A stretch of 64,000 bases of DNA, taken from Aromatoleum toluclasticum ATCC 700605 (GTDB taxonomy: Bacteria > Pseudomonadota > Gammaproteobacteria > Burkholderiales > Rhodocyclaceae). Positions 42,216 to 50,290 of the stretch are shown one piece after another; within the stretch, counting starts at the first letter, position 1; each line of letters starts with the position of its first letter. Position numbers and translations under genes: made by a program. A model generated the notes under the pieces. It searched no databases and was not told the DNA's origin. It worked only from the letters and a program-made list of their open reading frames with translations. The stretch covers positions 1 to 64,000 of the forward strand of contig NZ_KB899502.1 in NCBI RefSeq assembly GCF_000378245.1, given 5' to 3'.

Positions 42216-43856
42216 ATGATGAAACTGCACAACAAAATGAAGCCGATCGCGCTCGCAGTGGTCGGCATGGGCATCGCGATTCCGGCGTCGGCCTTCGACA
42301 CGATAGAGTTCGAAAACGGGGCGACCTTCGAATCGCGCGTGACCACGACCTATACGTTGTCCACCCGCCTCGAAGACCGCGATTCCGTGCTGACGAAGAA
42401 TGCCGCGGGTAATGACGGCGACAATAACTTCGACAAAGGGGCATTGACATCGAATCGCGTGAGCGCTTTGCTGGACACTCACTTCAAGAAGGGGAATTCC
42501 GGCTTCGTTCTGTCTGCCAGCACGTTCTACGACGACGTCTATCACAATTCCAACGACAACGACGGCTCCTCGTTTCCGAACAAGATCGGCGGAGATGCCG
42601 ATCAGTTCAGCAGCGACACCCGGCGCTACCACGGCGGTTACAGTCGCTTGCTCGACGTCTACGGCTACACCACGTTCGACATTGGCGAGCAGGGGCGTGC
42701 GACCGTCCGTCTCGGCAAACACGTCGTGTCATGGGGCGAGACCCTTTTCATTCCGGGTATTTCGGGTGCTCAAGGGCCGGCGGATGGCACCAAGGCTGGC
42801 ATCCCGGGCACGGAGGTCAAGGATCAGTTGCTGCCCGAGGACCAGATCTCCGCGCTTTACGAGGTCAATGACAAGCTGTCGCTGATGGCCCACGTCCAGT
42901 ACAACTGGCACAAGACGCTGATCAACGCGCCGGGCTCATTCCTGAGCACTTCGGATATCGTCGGGCCGGGCGCAGTTTGCCTGACCCCCGGGCCAGGGCC
43001 GTGTCGGATGCCCAGGGGAGCCGACGAGAAGCCGGGCAAAACCGGGCAATGGGGTGTTGGCGGCAAGTACCGCGTGACCGACGAAACCGAGGTAGGTCTG
43101 ATCTACCTGCGATACCACGATCGTGCACCGATGGTCGATGTCGATTCGCTCCTTTCGGATGGCGACGGTTTCGGTTTCAACCATCGCTACTTCGAAGACA
43201 TTAAACTGCTTGGAGCCACCTTCAGCACGACCTTCGGTATCGCCACCCTGGGCGGTGAAATTTCCTATCGGAAAGATGCACCTGCCCTCGTAAATGCGCG
43301 GCTGGGCTCAAGCGTGATACCGACCGCCACCACTGCCGACGTGCTGCAGACCAACCTCAATACCTTCATCAACCTTGGTCGGACCTTCCTCGCGCCCCAG
43401 GCCAACTTCCTGGCGGAAGTGGCCTATACCGAGGTGCGTAATCCGGATGCCCGTCGGGTGCCGGGCGCGACCGGTGATGTCTCGCGGACTTTTGCGCCGG
43501 GCTTCGGGGTCGTTCCGGTGCCCACGCCCGTGTCGGATTCGCTGAGCTTCGGCAGCTATGGTCTCGCCTTTGCATCGACGCTCAGTCTGAGCTATCCGGG
43601 CATCCTCGAGAATTGGGAGCTCGGTGTGCCGATCAGCTACTCGCGCCAGCTGAAGGGCCGCACCCTGCAGGGCAACCTCGGTATGGGGGAGGGCGACCAC
43701 CGTATGAGTGTCGGCGCGACGATGACCTATCGCCGCAACCTGCAAATCGGCCTGACCTATCTGGGCTACTTCGGCGAAGCCAGTCTCGACCCGGTCAAGA
43801 ACCGCCAATTGACCGACCGGGACCAGCTCTCGCTGGTCGTCAAGTATTCGTTCTGA
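42216..43856 (+). CDS. DUF1302-family outer-membrane protein, copy 2
   Basis: 546 residues with a signal peptide ending around IPASAFD. The same landmarks as copy 1 are seen (NNFDKGALTSNRVSALLD, RRYHGGYSRLLDVYGYTT, GKHVVSWGETLFIPGISGAQGP), and the chain ends in LVVKYSF, the outer-membrane barrel signature. A GPGAVCLTPGPGPCRM loop carries two cysteines absent from the usual core. The ATG at 42216 follows GGGGAG. The frame is open further upstream through the DUF1329 gene, but that part is a shadow. A strong terminator follows. Confidence 0.87.
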   Translation: MMKLHNKMKPIALAVVGMGIAIPASAFDTIEFENGATFESRVTTTYTLSTRLEDRDSVLTKNAAGNDGDNNFDKGALTSNRVSALLDTHFKKGNSGFVLSASTFYDDVYHNSNDNDGSSFPNKIGGDADQFSSDTRRYHGGYSRLLDVYGYTTFDIGEQGRATVRLGKHVVSWGETLFIPGISGAQGPADGTKAGIPGTEVKDQLLPEDQISALYEVNDKLSLMAHVQYNWHKTLINAPGSFLSTSDIVGPGAVCLTPGPGPCRMPRGADEKPGKTGQWGVGGKYRVTDETEVGLIYLRYHDRAPMVDVDSLLSDGDGFGFNHRYFEDIKLLGATFSTTFGIATLGGEISYRKDAPALVNARLGSSVIPTATTADVLQTNLNTFINLGRTFLAPQANFLAEVAYTEVRNPDARRVPGATGDVSRTFAPGFGVVPVPTPVSDSLSFGSYGLAFASTLSLSYPGILENWELGVPISYSRQLKGRTLQGNLGMGEGDHRMSVGATMTYRRNLQIGLTYLGYFGEASLDPVKNRQLTDRDQLSLVVKYSF

Positions 43857-43877
43857 GAACGCTTTCCTGGAGACGCG

Positions 43878-43906
43878 AAACCGGGCCAAAAGCCCGGTTT
43901 TTTTTT
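43878..43906 (+). terminator. Rho-independent terminator after the second DUF1329/DUF1302 module
   Basis: AAACCGGGC, loop CAAAA, GCCCGGTTT, then more T residues to 43906. The perfect 9-bp stem with a U-run lies 22 bases after the DUF1302 stop. Confidence 0.92.
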
Positions 43907-44014
43907 CGACCGCTGTCGCGTGCTTTGAATGGCATCCCGATCCGTGCGCGCGCTAGAACCGGTCGTCGTTTCCCGCTCGTTGCCGTGAGCGGTCTCCGCC
44001 TCGAACGCGCGATC

Positions 44015-44971
44015 TCAGCGCACGGCGGCCGTCTCGTACTCGGCGCGCAGTCGTGCGACCAGTTCGGCGACGCTGGGGATGTCGTGGATCGTGCCGATCC
44101 CCTGACCCGCGGACCATACGTCCTTCCATGCTTTCGGTTTGTGCTCGATTCCGGCGAACAGGTCGTCCTTGCCGCCGTTCTCGCTCGGGACAAGGGCGGC
44201 GGGGTCGATGCCGGCGGCGATCACGCTGTTCCTCAGGTAGTTGGCGGAGATGCCGCTGAAGGCCGGGGTGTAGAGGATGTCCGCGGCGGTATCGCGCACG
44301 ATCATCGCCTTGTGGCCGGCATCTGCGGCGGCCTCGCGCGTCGCGATGAAGCGGGTGCCCATGTAGCCGAGGTCGGCGCCGAGGACTTCCGCCGCCCGCA
44401 GGCTGCGGCCGGAAGAAATGGCGCCGGCGAGCACCAGTGGGCCGTCCCAGAATTCGCGTACCTCGGAGACGAAGGCGAAAGGCGACAGGGTACCGCCGTG
44501 GCCGCCCGCGCCGGTGCAGACGAGGATCAGCGCGTCGACGCCGCATTCGATGGCCTTGCGCGCATGGGCGACGCTGATCACGTCGTGCAGCACGATGCCG
44601 CCGTAGCCGTGCACCTTCTCGACGACGAGGTCCGGCCGGCCGACGGAGGTGATGACGATCGGAACCTCGTGCTCGACGACGCGGCCGAGGTCTTCCTCCT
44701 GCCGCGGGTTGGACTTGTGGAGGATCAGGTTCGCGCCGAACGGGGCAGCAAGCTTGTCGGGATGAGCGACGTTCCAGGCCTCGAGCTCCGAGCGGATGCG
44801 TTCGAGCCAGTCGTCCAGTGCTGCGGAGGGACGGGCATTCAGCGTCGGGAAGGTGCCGACCACGCCCGCCTTGCATTGTGCGATGACGAGTTCCGGGCCG
44901 CTGGCGAGGAACATCGGGGAGCAGATGAGGGGCAGGGACAGGCGCCCTGCAAGGATCTCGGGAATCGGCAT
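44015..44971 (-). CDS. Nitronate monooxygenase-family flavoprotein (IpdC-like candidate)
   Basis: 318 residues, FMN TIM barrel of the NMO/2-nitropropane dioxygenase family: LICSPMFLASGPELV, GANLILHK, GGIVLHDVISVAHARKAIECG, the phosphate-binding VCTGAGGHGGTLSPFAFVSEV, and LAGAISSGRSLRAAEVLGADLGYMGTRF. Family members include true nitronate oxidases and CoA-ester reductases or dehydrogenases such as IpdC of the steroid C/D-ring pathway. Its place at the end of a CoA-thioester operon favours the latter; this is inference. It lies 112 bases after the upstream ligase gene with a possible terminator between them. Confidence 0.84.
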   Translation of the reverse strand: MPIPEILAGRLSLPLICSPMFLASGPELVIAQCKAGVVGTFPTLNARPSAALDDWLERIRSELEAWNVAHPDKLAAPFGANLILHKSNPRQEEDLGRVVEHEVPIVITSVGRPDLVVEKVHGYGGIVLHDVISVAHARKAIECGVDALILVCTGAGGHGGTLSPFAFVSEVREFWDGPLVLAGAISSGRSLRAAEVLGADLGYMGTRFIATREAAADAGHKAMIVRDTAADILYTPAFSGISANYLRNSVIAAGIDPAALVPSENGGKDDLFAGIEHKPKAWKDVWSAGQGIGTIHDIPSVAELVARLRAEYETAAVR

Positions 44972-44986
44972 GACGTCTCGGGGGAG

Positions 44987-45025
44987 GATGAAAAGAGCAA
45001 GGCGGGGTCGCTTCGCGCCCCCGCC
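44987..45025 (-). terminator. Possible terminator between ligase and NMO-family genes (minus strand)
   Basis: On the minus strand GGCGGGG, a loop of about 11 bases, and CCCCGCC are followed by TTGCTCTTTT. It may attenuate transcription before the last gene of the operon. Confidence 0.45.
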
Positions 45026-45083
45026 CCTGTGTTAACGCGACAACTCAGTGCCGTTCGATGAACGGATGTGTGTGAGTGCCGCT

Positions 45084-46694
45084 TCAGTAGTTCAGCGCGG
45101 ACCCGGCGACCTCGCGCGCCCAGGGATAGTTCGCCTTGCCGGCCGCCGAGCGCTTCACCTCCGGAACGAGGACGATGTCCTTGGGGATCTTGTAGTTGGC
45201 CATGTGCTGCTGGCACAGCGCCCGCAGCTGCTGCGGATCGAGGCATAGCCCGGGGCGGGGCGCGACGACGGCGACGACCTTCTGTCCCCAGCGCGGGTCG
45301 GGCAGGCCAACGACGATCGCATCGAAGACGTCCGGGCTCATGCGCAGGACTTCCTCGACCTCTTCAGGGAAGACTTTTTCGCCGCCGGTATTGATGCAGT
45401 TGGAGCCGCGCCCGTAGATGATGATCGCGCCGTCATCCGCGAGTTTGGCGGCGTCGCCCGTGAGGACGTAGCGCTTGCCGTCCAGCGTGACGAAGGTTTG
45501 CGCGGTCTTCTCCGGATCGCCGTAGTAGCCGAGCGGCAGGTAGCCGCTGCGCGCGAGGATGCCTTGTTCTCCCGGTGCGGCGAGGCGATTGCCGTCGACG
45601 ATCACCGCCAGGTCGGGGCGGGCCGCGATCCGGATCATGCCGCCGTCCGCGGGTTTGCTCCCGAGTCCGAGCTGTCCGCCTTCCGAAGACCCCATTCCGT
45701 CGCTGAAGAAGACGTTTTGGGGCAGATAGGCCTTGAGTGCTTCCTTGAGGTGATTCGAGAGTACCGCGCCGCCGTTGCCGAAGATGAAAAGTGTCGAGAG
45801 ATCCCAGTGCGTCGGATTTGCGTTGAGCGCGTCGAGCAGGGGTACGGCCATCGCGTCGCCGACGATGGTGAGGCCATTGACGCGTTCGCGCACGATGAGG
45901 TCGAGAATGTGTTCGGCATTGAAGTGACGCTGTTCGTTGAGCACCACGGTGTGGCCCGCGAACAAGGACACCATCGTCGCCCAATGGGCCGCGCCGTGCA
46001 TGAGGGGCGCCACGGGCATGAAGCGCAGCGGCGCGCACTTGCGAATGCGGTCGGCGAGCTGCTCGGGGGTGGCGATCGGCCCCTCGGCCGGCACGTATGA
46101 CGCGCCGCCGCCCAGGCTGCCGAAGAAGAGATCCTTGTGCGGCCACATCACGCCCTTCGGTTTGCCCGTGGTGCCGCCGGTGTAGAGCAGGGAGATGTCG
46201 TCGTCGCGGCACTGCACTGCGGCGAGAACCGCCGGGTCGGCGCTCAGCGTGTCGTCGTAGCGGGTCGCGCCGGCCAGCGCGGGTGTGCCCGCGCCGGTGC
46301 GCACCTTCACACGCAGGCCGGGTGCGGCGTCGAGGGCCTCGGCGACGGCGGGCTCGAGTTCGGCGCTGTAGAAAAGCGCCTTCAGCCCGGCGTTGTCGTA
46401 GAGGTAGCGCAGCTCATCGGCGACGTAGCGGTAGTTGATGTTGGCGGGGATGGCGCGCACGCGGCAGGCGGCGAGGAAGGCTTCGAGGTATTCGGCCGAG
46501 TTGTACATCTGCAGGCCGACCACGTCGCCCGCGCCGATTCCCTGCCCGTGCAGCCAGGCGGCCAGACGCTCGATGCGCGCGGCCATCTGCCCATAGGTAT
46601 GGCGGCTGGCGCCGATCACGAGCGCATCGCGCTCCGGTACGGTCTCGGCGGCGATCGCGAAGAGATCGGCGAGGCTGAAGGTGCGAGAGGTCAT
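45084..46694 (-). CDS. AMP-forming acyl-CoA synthetase (FadD19/FadD17-like)
   Basis: 536 residues. The P-loop-like motif [20 protein letters not shown] has the TGG variant seen in mycobacterial FadD19/FadD17, which activate sterol side-chain carboxylates. GMGSSEGG, VLTGDAAKLADDG and the C-terminal lysine in KRSAAGKANYPWA complete the ANL fold. It forms an acyl-CoA from a branched carboxylic acid in the cytoplasm. It is encoded directly after the racemase-like gene, which fits a methyl-branched substrate. Which acid it uses is not shown by sequence. Confidence 0.85.
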   Translation of the reverse strand: MTSRTFSLADLFAIAAETVPERDALVIGASRHTYGQMAARIERLAAWLHGQGIGAGDVVGLQMYNSAEYLEAFLAACRVRAIPANINYRYVADELRYLYDNAGLKALFYSAELEPAVAEALDAAPGLRVKVRTGAGTPALAGATRYDDTLSADPAVLAAVQCRDDDISLLYTGGTTGKPKGVMWPHKDLFFGSLGGGASYVPAEGPIATPEQLADRIRKCAPLRFMPVAPLMHGAAHWATMVSLFAGHTVVLNEQRHFNAEHILDLIVRERVNGLTIVGDAMAVPLLDALNANPTHWDLSTLFIFGNGGAVLSNHLKEALKAYLPQNVFFSDGMGSSEGGQLGLGSKPADGGMIRIAARPDLAVIVDGNRLAAPGEQGILARSGYLPLGYYGDPEKTAQTFVTLDGKRYVLTGDAAKLADDGAIIIYGRGSNCINTGGEKVFPEEVEEVLRMSPDVFDAIVVGLPDPRWGQKVVAVVAPRPGLCLDPQQLRALCQQHMANYKIPKDIVLVPEVKRSAAGKANYPWAREVAGSALNY

Positions 46695-46726
46695 GGTGTC
46701 TCCGGTGTAATCGTTGTTGCGGCCGG

Positions 46727-47905
46727 TCAGGCGATCGCGCCGTCGGCCTTGAGTTGCGCGATGGCCTCGTCGCCCCAGCAGAGCTCGCGCAGGATTTCTT
46801 CGTTGTGTTCGCCGACGGCCGGGGGTGTGCGGTCGAGGCTGAAGCGGTAGTTGCTCATCTTCACGGGGAAGGCGAAGTAGGGCGCGCTGTCGCCGTGGGG
46901 GAGCGGCGTGTCGACCGTCATTTCTCGTGCTGTGGTGTGCGGATGCGCCAGCACCTCGTCGATGCGCAGCACCGGGCTGACGCAGGCATCCACGCCGTCG
47001 AAGGCCGCCATCCAGTCGGCCAGCGTGCGCGCCTTGATGATCGCGGCGACCTGCGCCTTGACCGCGGGGCCGGCCTTGCCCGATGCCCAGCCGCTCTTGG
47101 CGAGTTCGGGGCAGCCTGCGGTCTGGCAGAAGTTCTGCCAGAACTTCGGCTCCAGCGCGCCGACCGCGAGATGCCGGCCATCCGCCGTCTCATAGGTGCC
47201 GTAGCAGGGCAGTCCGCCGCTCAGCGTGTCGTGCCCGGCGGGGATGGGCTGCTTCCAGGTGTGCAGGCCGGCGAGCGGCTGCACGTTGAGGGCCATCGCA
47301 CAATCAGTCATCGAAACGTCAATGAAGCGACCTTCGCCGCTGCGCTGCGCGTCGAACAGCGCGGCGAGGATGGCCATCGCCGCCGAGACGGCGCCGCCGG
47401 CGAGGTCGGCGATCGGGAAGTTTCCCGGATGCGGGCTGCCCGCGGCGGGGGCGCTTTGCTCGAGGATGCCGGCGTAGCTCTGGTAGTTGATGTCGTGGCC
47501 GCCCAGCGCGGCGAGCGGGCCGTCCTGCCCGTAGCCGCTGATCGAGCAGTACACGAGCCGGGGGTGGGCGGCCTTCAGCTCGTCATAGCCGAGGCCGAGG
47601 CGTGCCATCACGCCGGGGCGGAAGCCTTCGACGAGGATGTCGGCGTCCCGCACCAGCGCGAGGATCACGTCGCGCGCACCGGGCGCCCGCAGGTCGATGG
47701 CCAGCGAGCGCTTGTTGCGATTCACGGCCATGAAGAAATGCGAGATCGCGGTGCCTTCGGGGCCACGTGCGGCCTCGCCCGATCCCGGCGGTTCGATCTT
47801 GATCACTTCCGCGCCGAGGTCCGCGAGTTGCAGCGTGCACATCGGGCCGGGCAGGAGCTGGGTGAAATCGAGGACCTTGATGCCGCTGAGGGGTTTTGTC
47901 GTCAT
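46727..47905 (-). CDS. CoA-transferase family III protein, alpha-methylacyl-CoA racemase-like
   Basis: 392 residues, CaiB/BaiF fold: GIKVLDFTQLLPGPMCTLQLADLGAEVIKIE, NRNKRSLAIDLR, and SGYGQDGPLAALGGHDINYQSYAG followed by FPIADLAGGAVSAAMAI. The GHDINY histidine and the ADLAGG aspartate are the catalytic pair of alpha-methylacyl-CoA racemase (AMACR/MCR), whereas true CoA-transferases use a different aspartate. It would interconvert 2R- and 2S-methylacyl-CoA so that S-specific dehydrogenases can act, as needed for sterol and isoprenoid side chains. It is flanked by ACAD and ligase genes. Confidence 0.85.
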   Translation of the reverse strand: MTTKPLSGIKVLDFTQLLPGPMCTLQLADLGAEVIKIEPPGSGEAARGPEGTAISHFFMAVNRNKRSLAIDLRAPGARDVILALVRDADILVEGFRPGVMARLGLGYDELKAAHPRLVYCSISGYGQDGPLAALGGHDINYQSYAGILEQSAPAAGSPHPGNFPIADLAGGAVSAAMAILAALFDAQRSGEGRFIDVSMTDCAMALNVQPLAGLHTWKQPIPAGHDTLSGGLPCYGTYETADGRHLAVGALEPKFWQNFCQTAGCPELAKSGWASGKAGPAVKAQVAAIIKARTLADWMAAFDGVDACVSPVLRIDEVLAHPHTTAREMTVDTPLPHGDSAPYFAFPVKMSNYRFSLDRTPPAVGEHNEEILRELCWGDEAIAQLKADGAIA

Positions 47906-47917
47906 GGAGTTCCTCCC

Positions 47918-49147
47918 TCAGGTCCGGTCGAGGTCGCGGAACGGCACGTTGCGGTCCGTGCGCAGCTCGCCCGGCAGGCCGAGCACCCGCTCGGCGATGA
48001 CGTTGCGCAGCACCTCGTCGGTGCCGCCGGCGATCCGCGCACCGGGCGAGCCGAGCCACAGGCGCTGCAGGTAGGGCCAGTCGCCGCCCAGTGCGTCGGC
48101 CCCGAGCAGCCCCTCGGTGCCGGCGAGTTCCATCGCGAAGGACGAGATGTCCTGCATCGCCTTTGCGGCGACGAGCTTGGTGACCGACATCTCGGGGCCG
48201 GGCGTCTTGCCTTTCGACAAGGCGGTCAGGCCGCGCGAAATGATCAGCGCCACGCCTTGCTGGTCGAGATAGGCGTCGGCGATGCGCGCGCGCACCCGCG
48301 CGTCTTCGATCGCCGGGCGCTCGTCCCAGGTGCAGGTCCGCGCAAGGTCGATCAGGTGCACGTGCAGGTCGGTCGGCAGGTTGCCGCCGACGGACAGGCG
48401 TTCCTGCATCAGGGTGCTGAGCATCACCTTCCAGCCGCCGCCCTCGGGGCCGAGGCGGTATTGATCCGGAATCCGCACGTCGGTGAAGAACACCTCGTTG
48501 AAATCCGAGTCGCCGGACATCTGGTGGATCGGGCGGATCTCGACGCCGGGCGCCTTGAGGTCGACGATGAACATCGTCAGCCCTTCCTGCTTCGGCTTGT
48601 CCCGGTCTGTGCGGGCGAGCAGGATGCCGTAATCACCGAAGTGCGCCGACGAAGTCCACACCTTCTGGCCATTCACGACCCATGCGTCGCCGTCGCGCAC
48701 CGCCCGCGTGCGCACTGCGCCGGTGTCGGAACCGGCACCCGGCTCGGAAAAGAGCTGGCACCAGATCTCCTCGCCGGCCAGCCCAGGGCGCAGGAAGCGC
48801 GCCTTGAGTTCCGGCGCGGCCCAGCGCAGCACGGTGGGCAGGCCCATGCCGATGCTGACCTCGAAGATCATCTGCGGGACGAGATACGCGGCCTCTTCCT
48901 GCTGGTAGATCACCTGCTGCATCGCGGTGCCGCCCAGCCCGCCGGCTTCGCGCGGCCAGGTGATCGCGGCGTAGCCGGCGGCGGCCTTCTTCGCCTGCCA
49001 GGCCTTGGCGCGGGCGAGTTTCGCGGCCTCGTCGAGCCCTTCGCCGAACACTTCGTCCGCGCGCGTGCGCCGTTGTCCGTTGGCGGCCAGCCAGGCGCGC
49101 ACCGCTTCGCGGAACGCGGCTTCTTCGGGAGTATCTTTGAAGTCCAT
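47918..49147 (-). CDS. Acyl-CoA dehydrogenase (ACAD)
   Basis: 409 residues. The middle-domain signature QLFSEPGAGSDTGAVRT and QKVWTSSAHFGDYGILLARTD are intact, and the C-terminal block is ARIAGGTDEVLRNVIAERVLGLP. It begins MDFKDTPEEAAFREAVRAWLAAN, as in the steroid-type FadE subgroup. It is tandem with the divergent ACAD at 49162-50250 (14-base gap), again suggesting a heteromeric enzyme. It reduces ETF while desaturating the activated side chain. Confidence 0.86.
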   Translation of the reverse strand: MDFKDTPEEAAFREAVRAWLAANGQRRTRADEVFGEGLDEAAKLARAKAWQAKKAAAGYAAITWPREAGGLGGTAMQQVIYQQEEAAYLVPQMIFEVSIGMGLPTVLRWAAPELKARFLRPGLAGEEIWCQLFSEPGAGSDTGAVRTRAVRDGDAWVVNGQKVWTSSAHFGDYGILLARTDRDKPKQEGLTMFIVDLKAPGVEIRPIHQMSGDSDFNEVFFTDVRIPDQYRLGPEGGGWKVMLSTLMQERLSVGGNLPTDLHVHLIDLARTCTWDERPAIEDARVRARIADAYLDQQGVALIISRGLTALSKGKTPGPEMSVTKLVAAKAMQDISSFAMELAGTEGLLGADALGGDWPYLQRLWLGSPGARIAGGTDEVLRNVIAERVLGLPGELRTDRNVPFRDLDRT

Positions 49148-49161
49148 GAGGGGTGCTCCGC

Positions 49162-50250
49162 TTACGCGGCCTCCTTGATCAGTTCATCGGCGAGGCGGGC
49201 GCGCCAGGCGTGTTCGCTGCCGATCACCTGCGCGAGGTGACGGGCGCGGCGGTAGTAGAGGTGGCAATCCATCTCCCACGTGAAGCCGATGCCGCCATGC
49301 AGTTCGATGCCCTCTTCCGCGGCGAACAGGAAGGCGCGCGTCGCGGCCACGCGGGCGGCCGCGGCGGCCCGCGGCAGCTCCGGGGCGTCGGAGGCGAGCG
49401 CCCAGGCGCCGTAGTAAGCGTGCGCGCGGGCGAGCTCGATGCGCGTGTAGATGTCGGCCATCTTGTGCTTGAGCGCCTGGAAGCTGCCGATCTGGCGGCC
49501 GAAGGCCTTGCGCTCGAGCGAGTAGTCGCGCGCGAGCTCGAGGATGCGTGCGGCCCCCCCGACCTGCTCGAACGCCAGCAGGACGGCTGCCCCGTCGCGC
49601 ACGCGGCGCGCGACGGCTGCGCCATCGGCGGCCGCCAGGCGCTCGGCCGGCGTGGCGGTGAACTCGATCTGCGCCAGCGGGCGCGTGGGGTCGACCGTCG
49701 GCAGCGCGGTGCGCTTCACACCGGGGCCGTTGAGGTCGACCAGGATCAGATCGGCGCCGACCTGAAGGACCGCGAGCTGCGCGATGGCGCCGTCGAGCAG
49801 CACCGGGCTGGTGCCGTCGAGGCATTGGCCGTCGAAGGCGAGCGGCTGCGGCGTGCGATAGCGTTCGCTGCCCCCGAGGGCCGCGGTGGCGATCACCTCG
49901 CCCTGCGCGATGCCGGGCAGCCAGCGCTGTTTTTGCGCGTCGCTGCCGGCGCGCAGCAAGGCTTCGGCGGCGAGGTAGATGCTCGACGACAGCGGCACGG
50001 CGGCGAGGTGGCGGCCGGCTTCCTCGGCCACCAGGCACAGTTCCAGATAGCCGAGCCCGGCGCCGCCGTAGGCCTCGGGGAGCGCCGCGGTGGCCGCGCC
50101 CATCTCGTTGAGGTTGTGCCAGACCTTCGCGCAATGGGTTGCGCGACCTTCCAGCACCTCGCGCACCGCCTGCGAGGTGCTGTTCTCGGCGAGCATGCTG
50201 CGGACCGCGTCCTGCAGAAGGCGCTGGTCGTCGGAAAAATCGAAATTCAC
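49162..50250 (-). CDS. Acyl-CoA dehydrogenase, divergent partner subunit
   Basis: 362 residues. The N-terminus NFDFSDDQRLLQDAVRSML and the C-terminal LERKAFGRQIGSFQALKHKM and IELHGGIGFTWEMDCHLYYRRA are ACAD hallmarks. The substrate-loop motif of the middle domain is missing (IATAALGGSERYRTPQPLAF in its place), so it is likely the structural half of an alpha2beta2 ACAD with the next gene. It is shorter than its partner. It lies 40 bases after the FadB/J-type gene. Confidence 0.84.
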   Translation of the reverse strand: MNFDFSDDQRLLQDAVRSMLAENSTSQAVREVLEGRATHCAKVWHNLNEMGAATAALPEAYGGAGLGYLELCLVAEEAGRHLAAVPLSSSIYLAAEALLRAGSDAQKQRWLPGIAQGEVIATAALGGSERYRTPQPLAFDGQCLDGTSPVLLDGAIAQLAVLQVGADLILVDLNGPGVKRTALPTVDPTRPLAQIEFTATPAERLAAADGAAVARRVRDGAAVLLAFEQVGGAARILELARDYSLERKAFGRQIGSFQALKHKMADIYTRIELARAHAYYGAWALASDAPELPRAAAAARVAATRAFLFAAEEGIELHGGIGFTWEMDCHLYYRRARHLAQVIGSEHAWRARLADELIKEAA

Positions 50251-50290
50251 GGTGTGCTCCTGACTAGGGGGGCGTGCGTGGCGGCGACCG

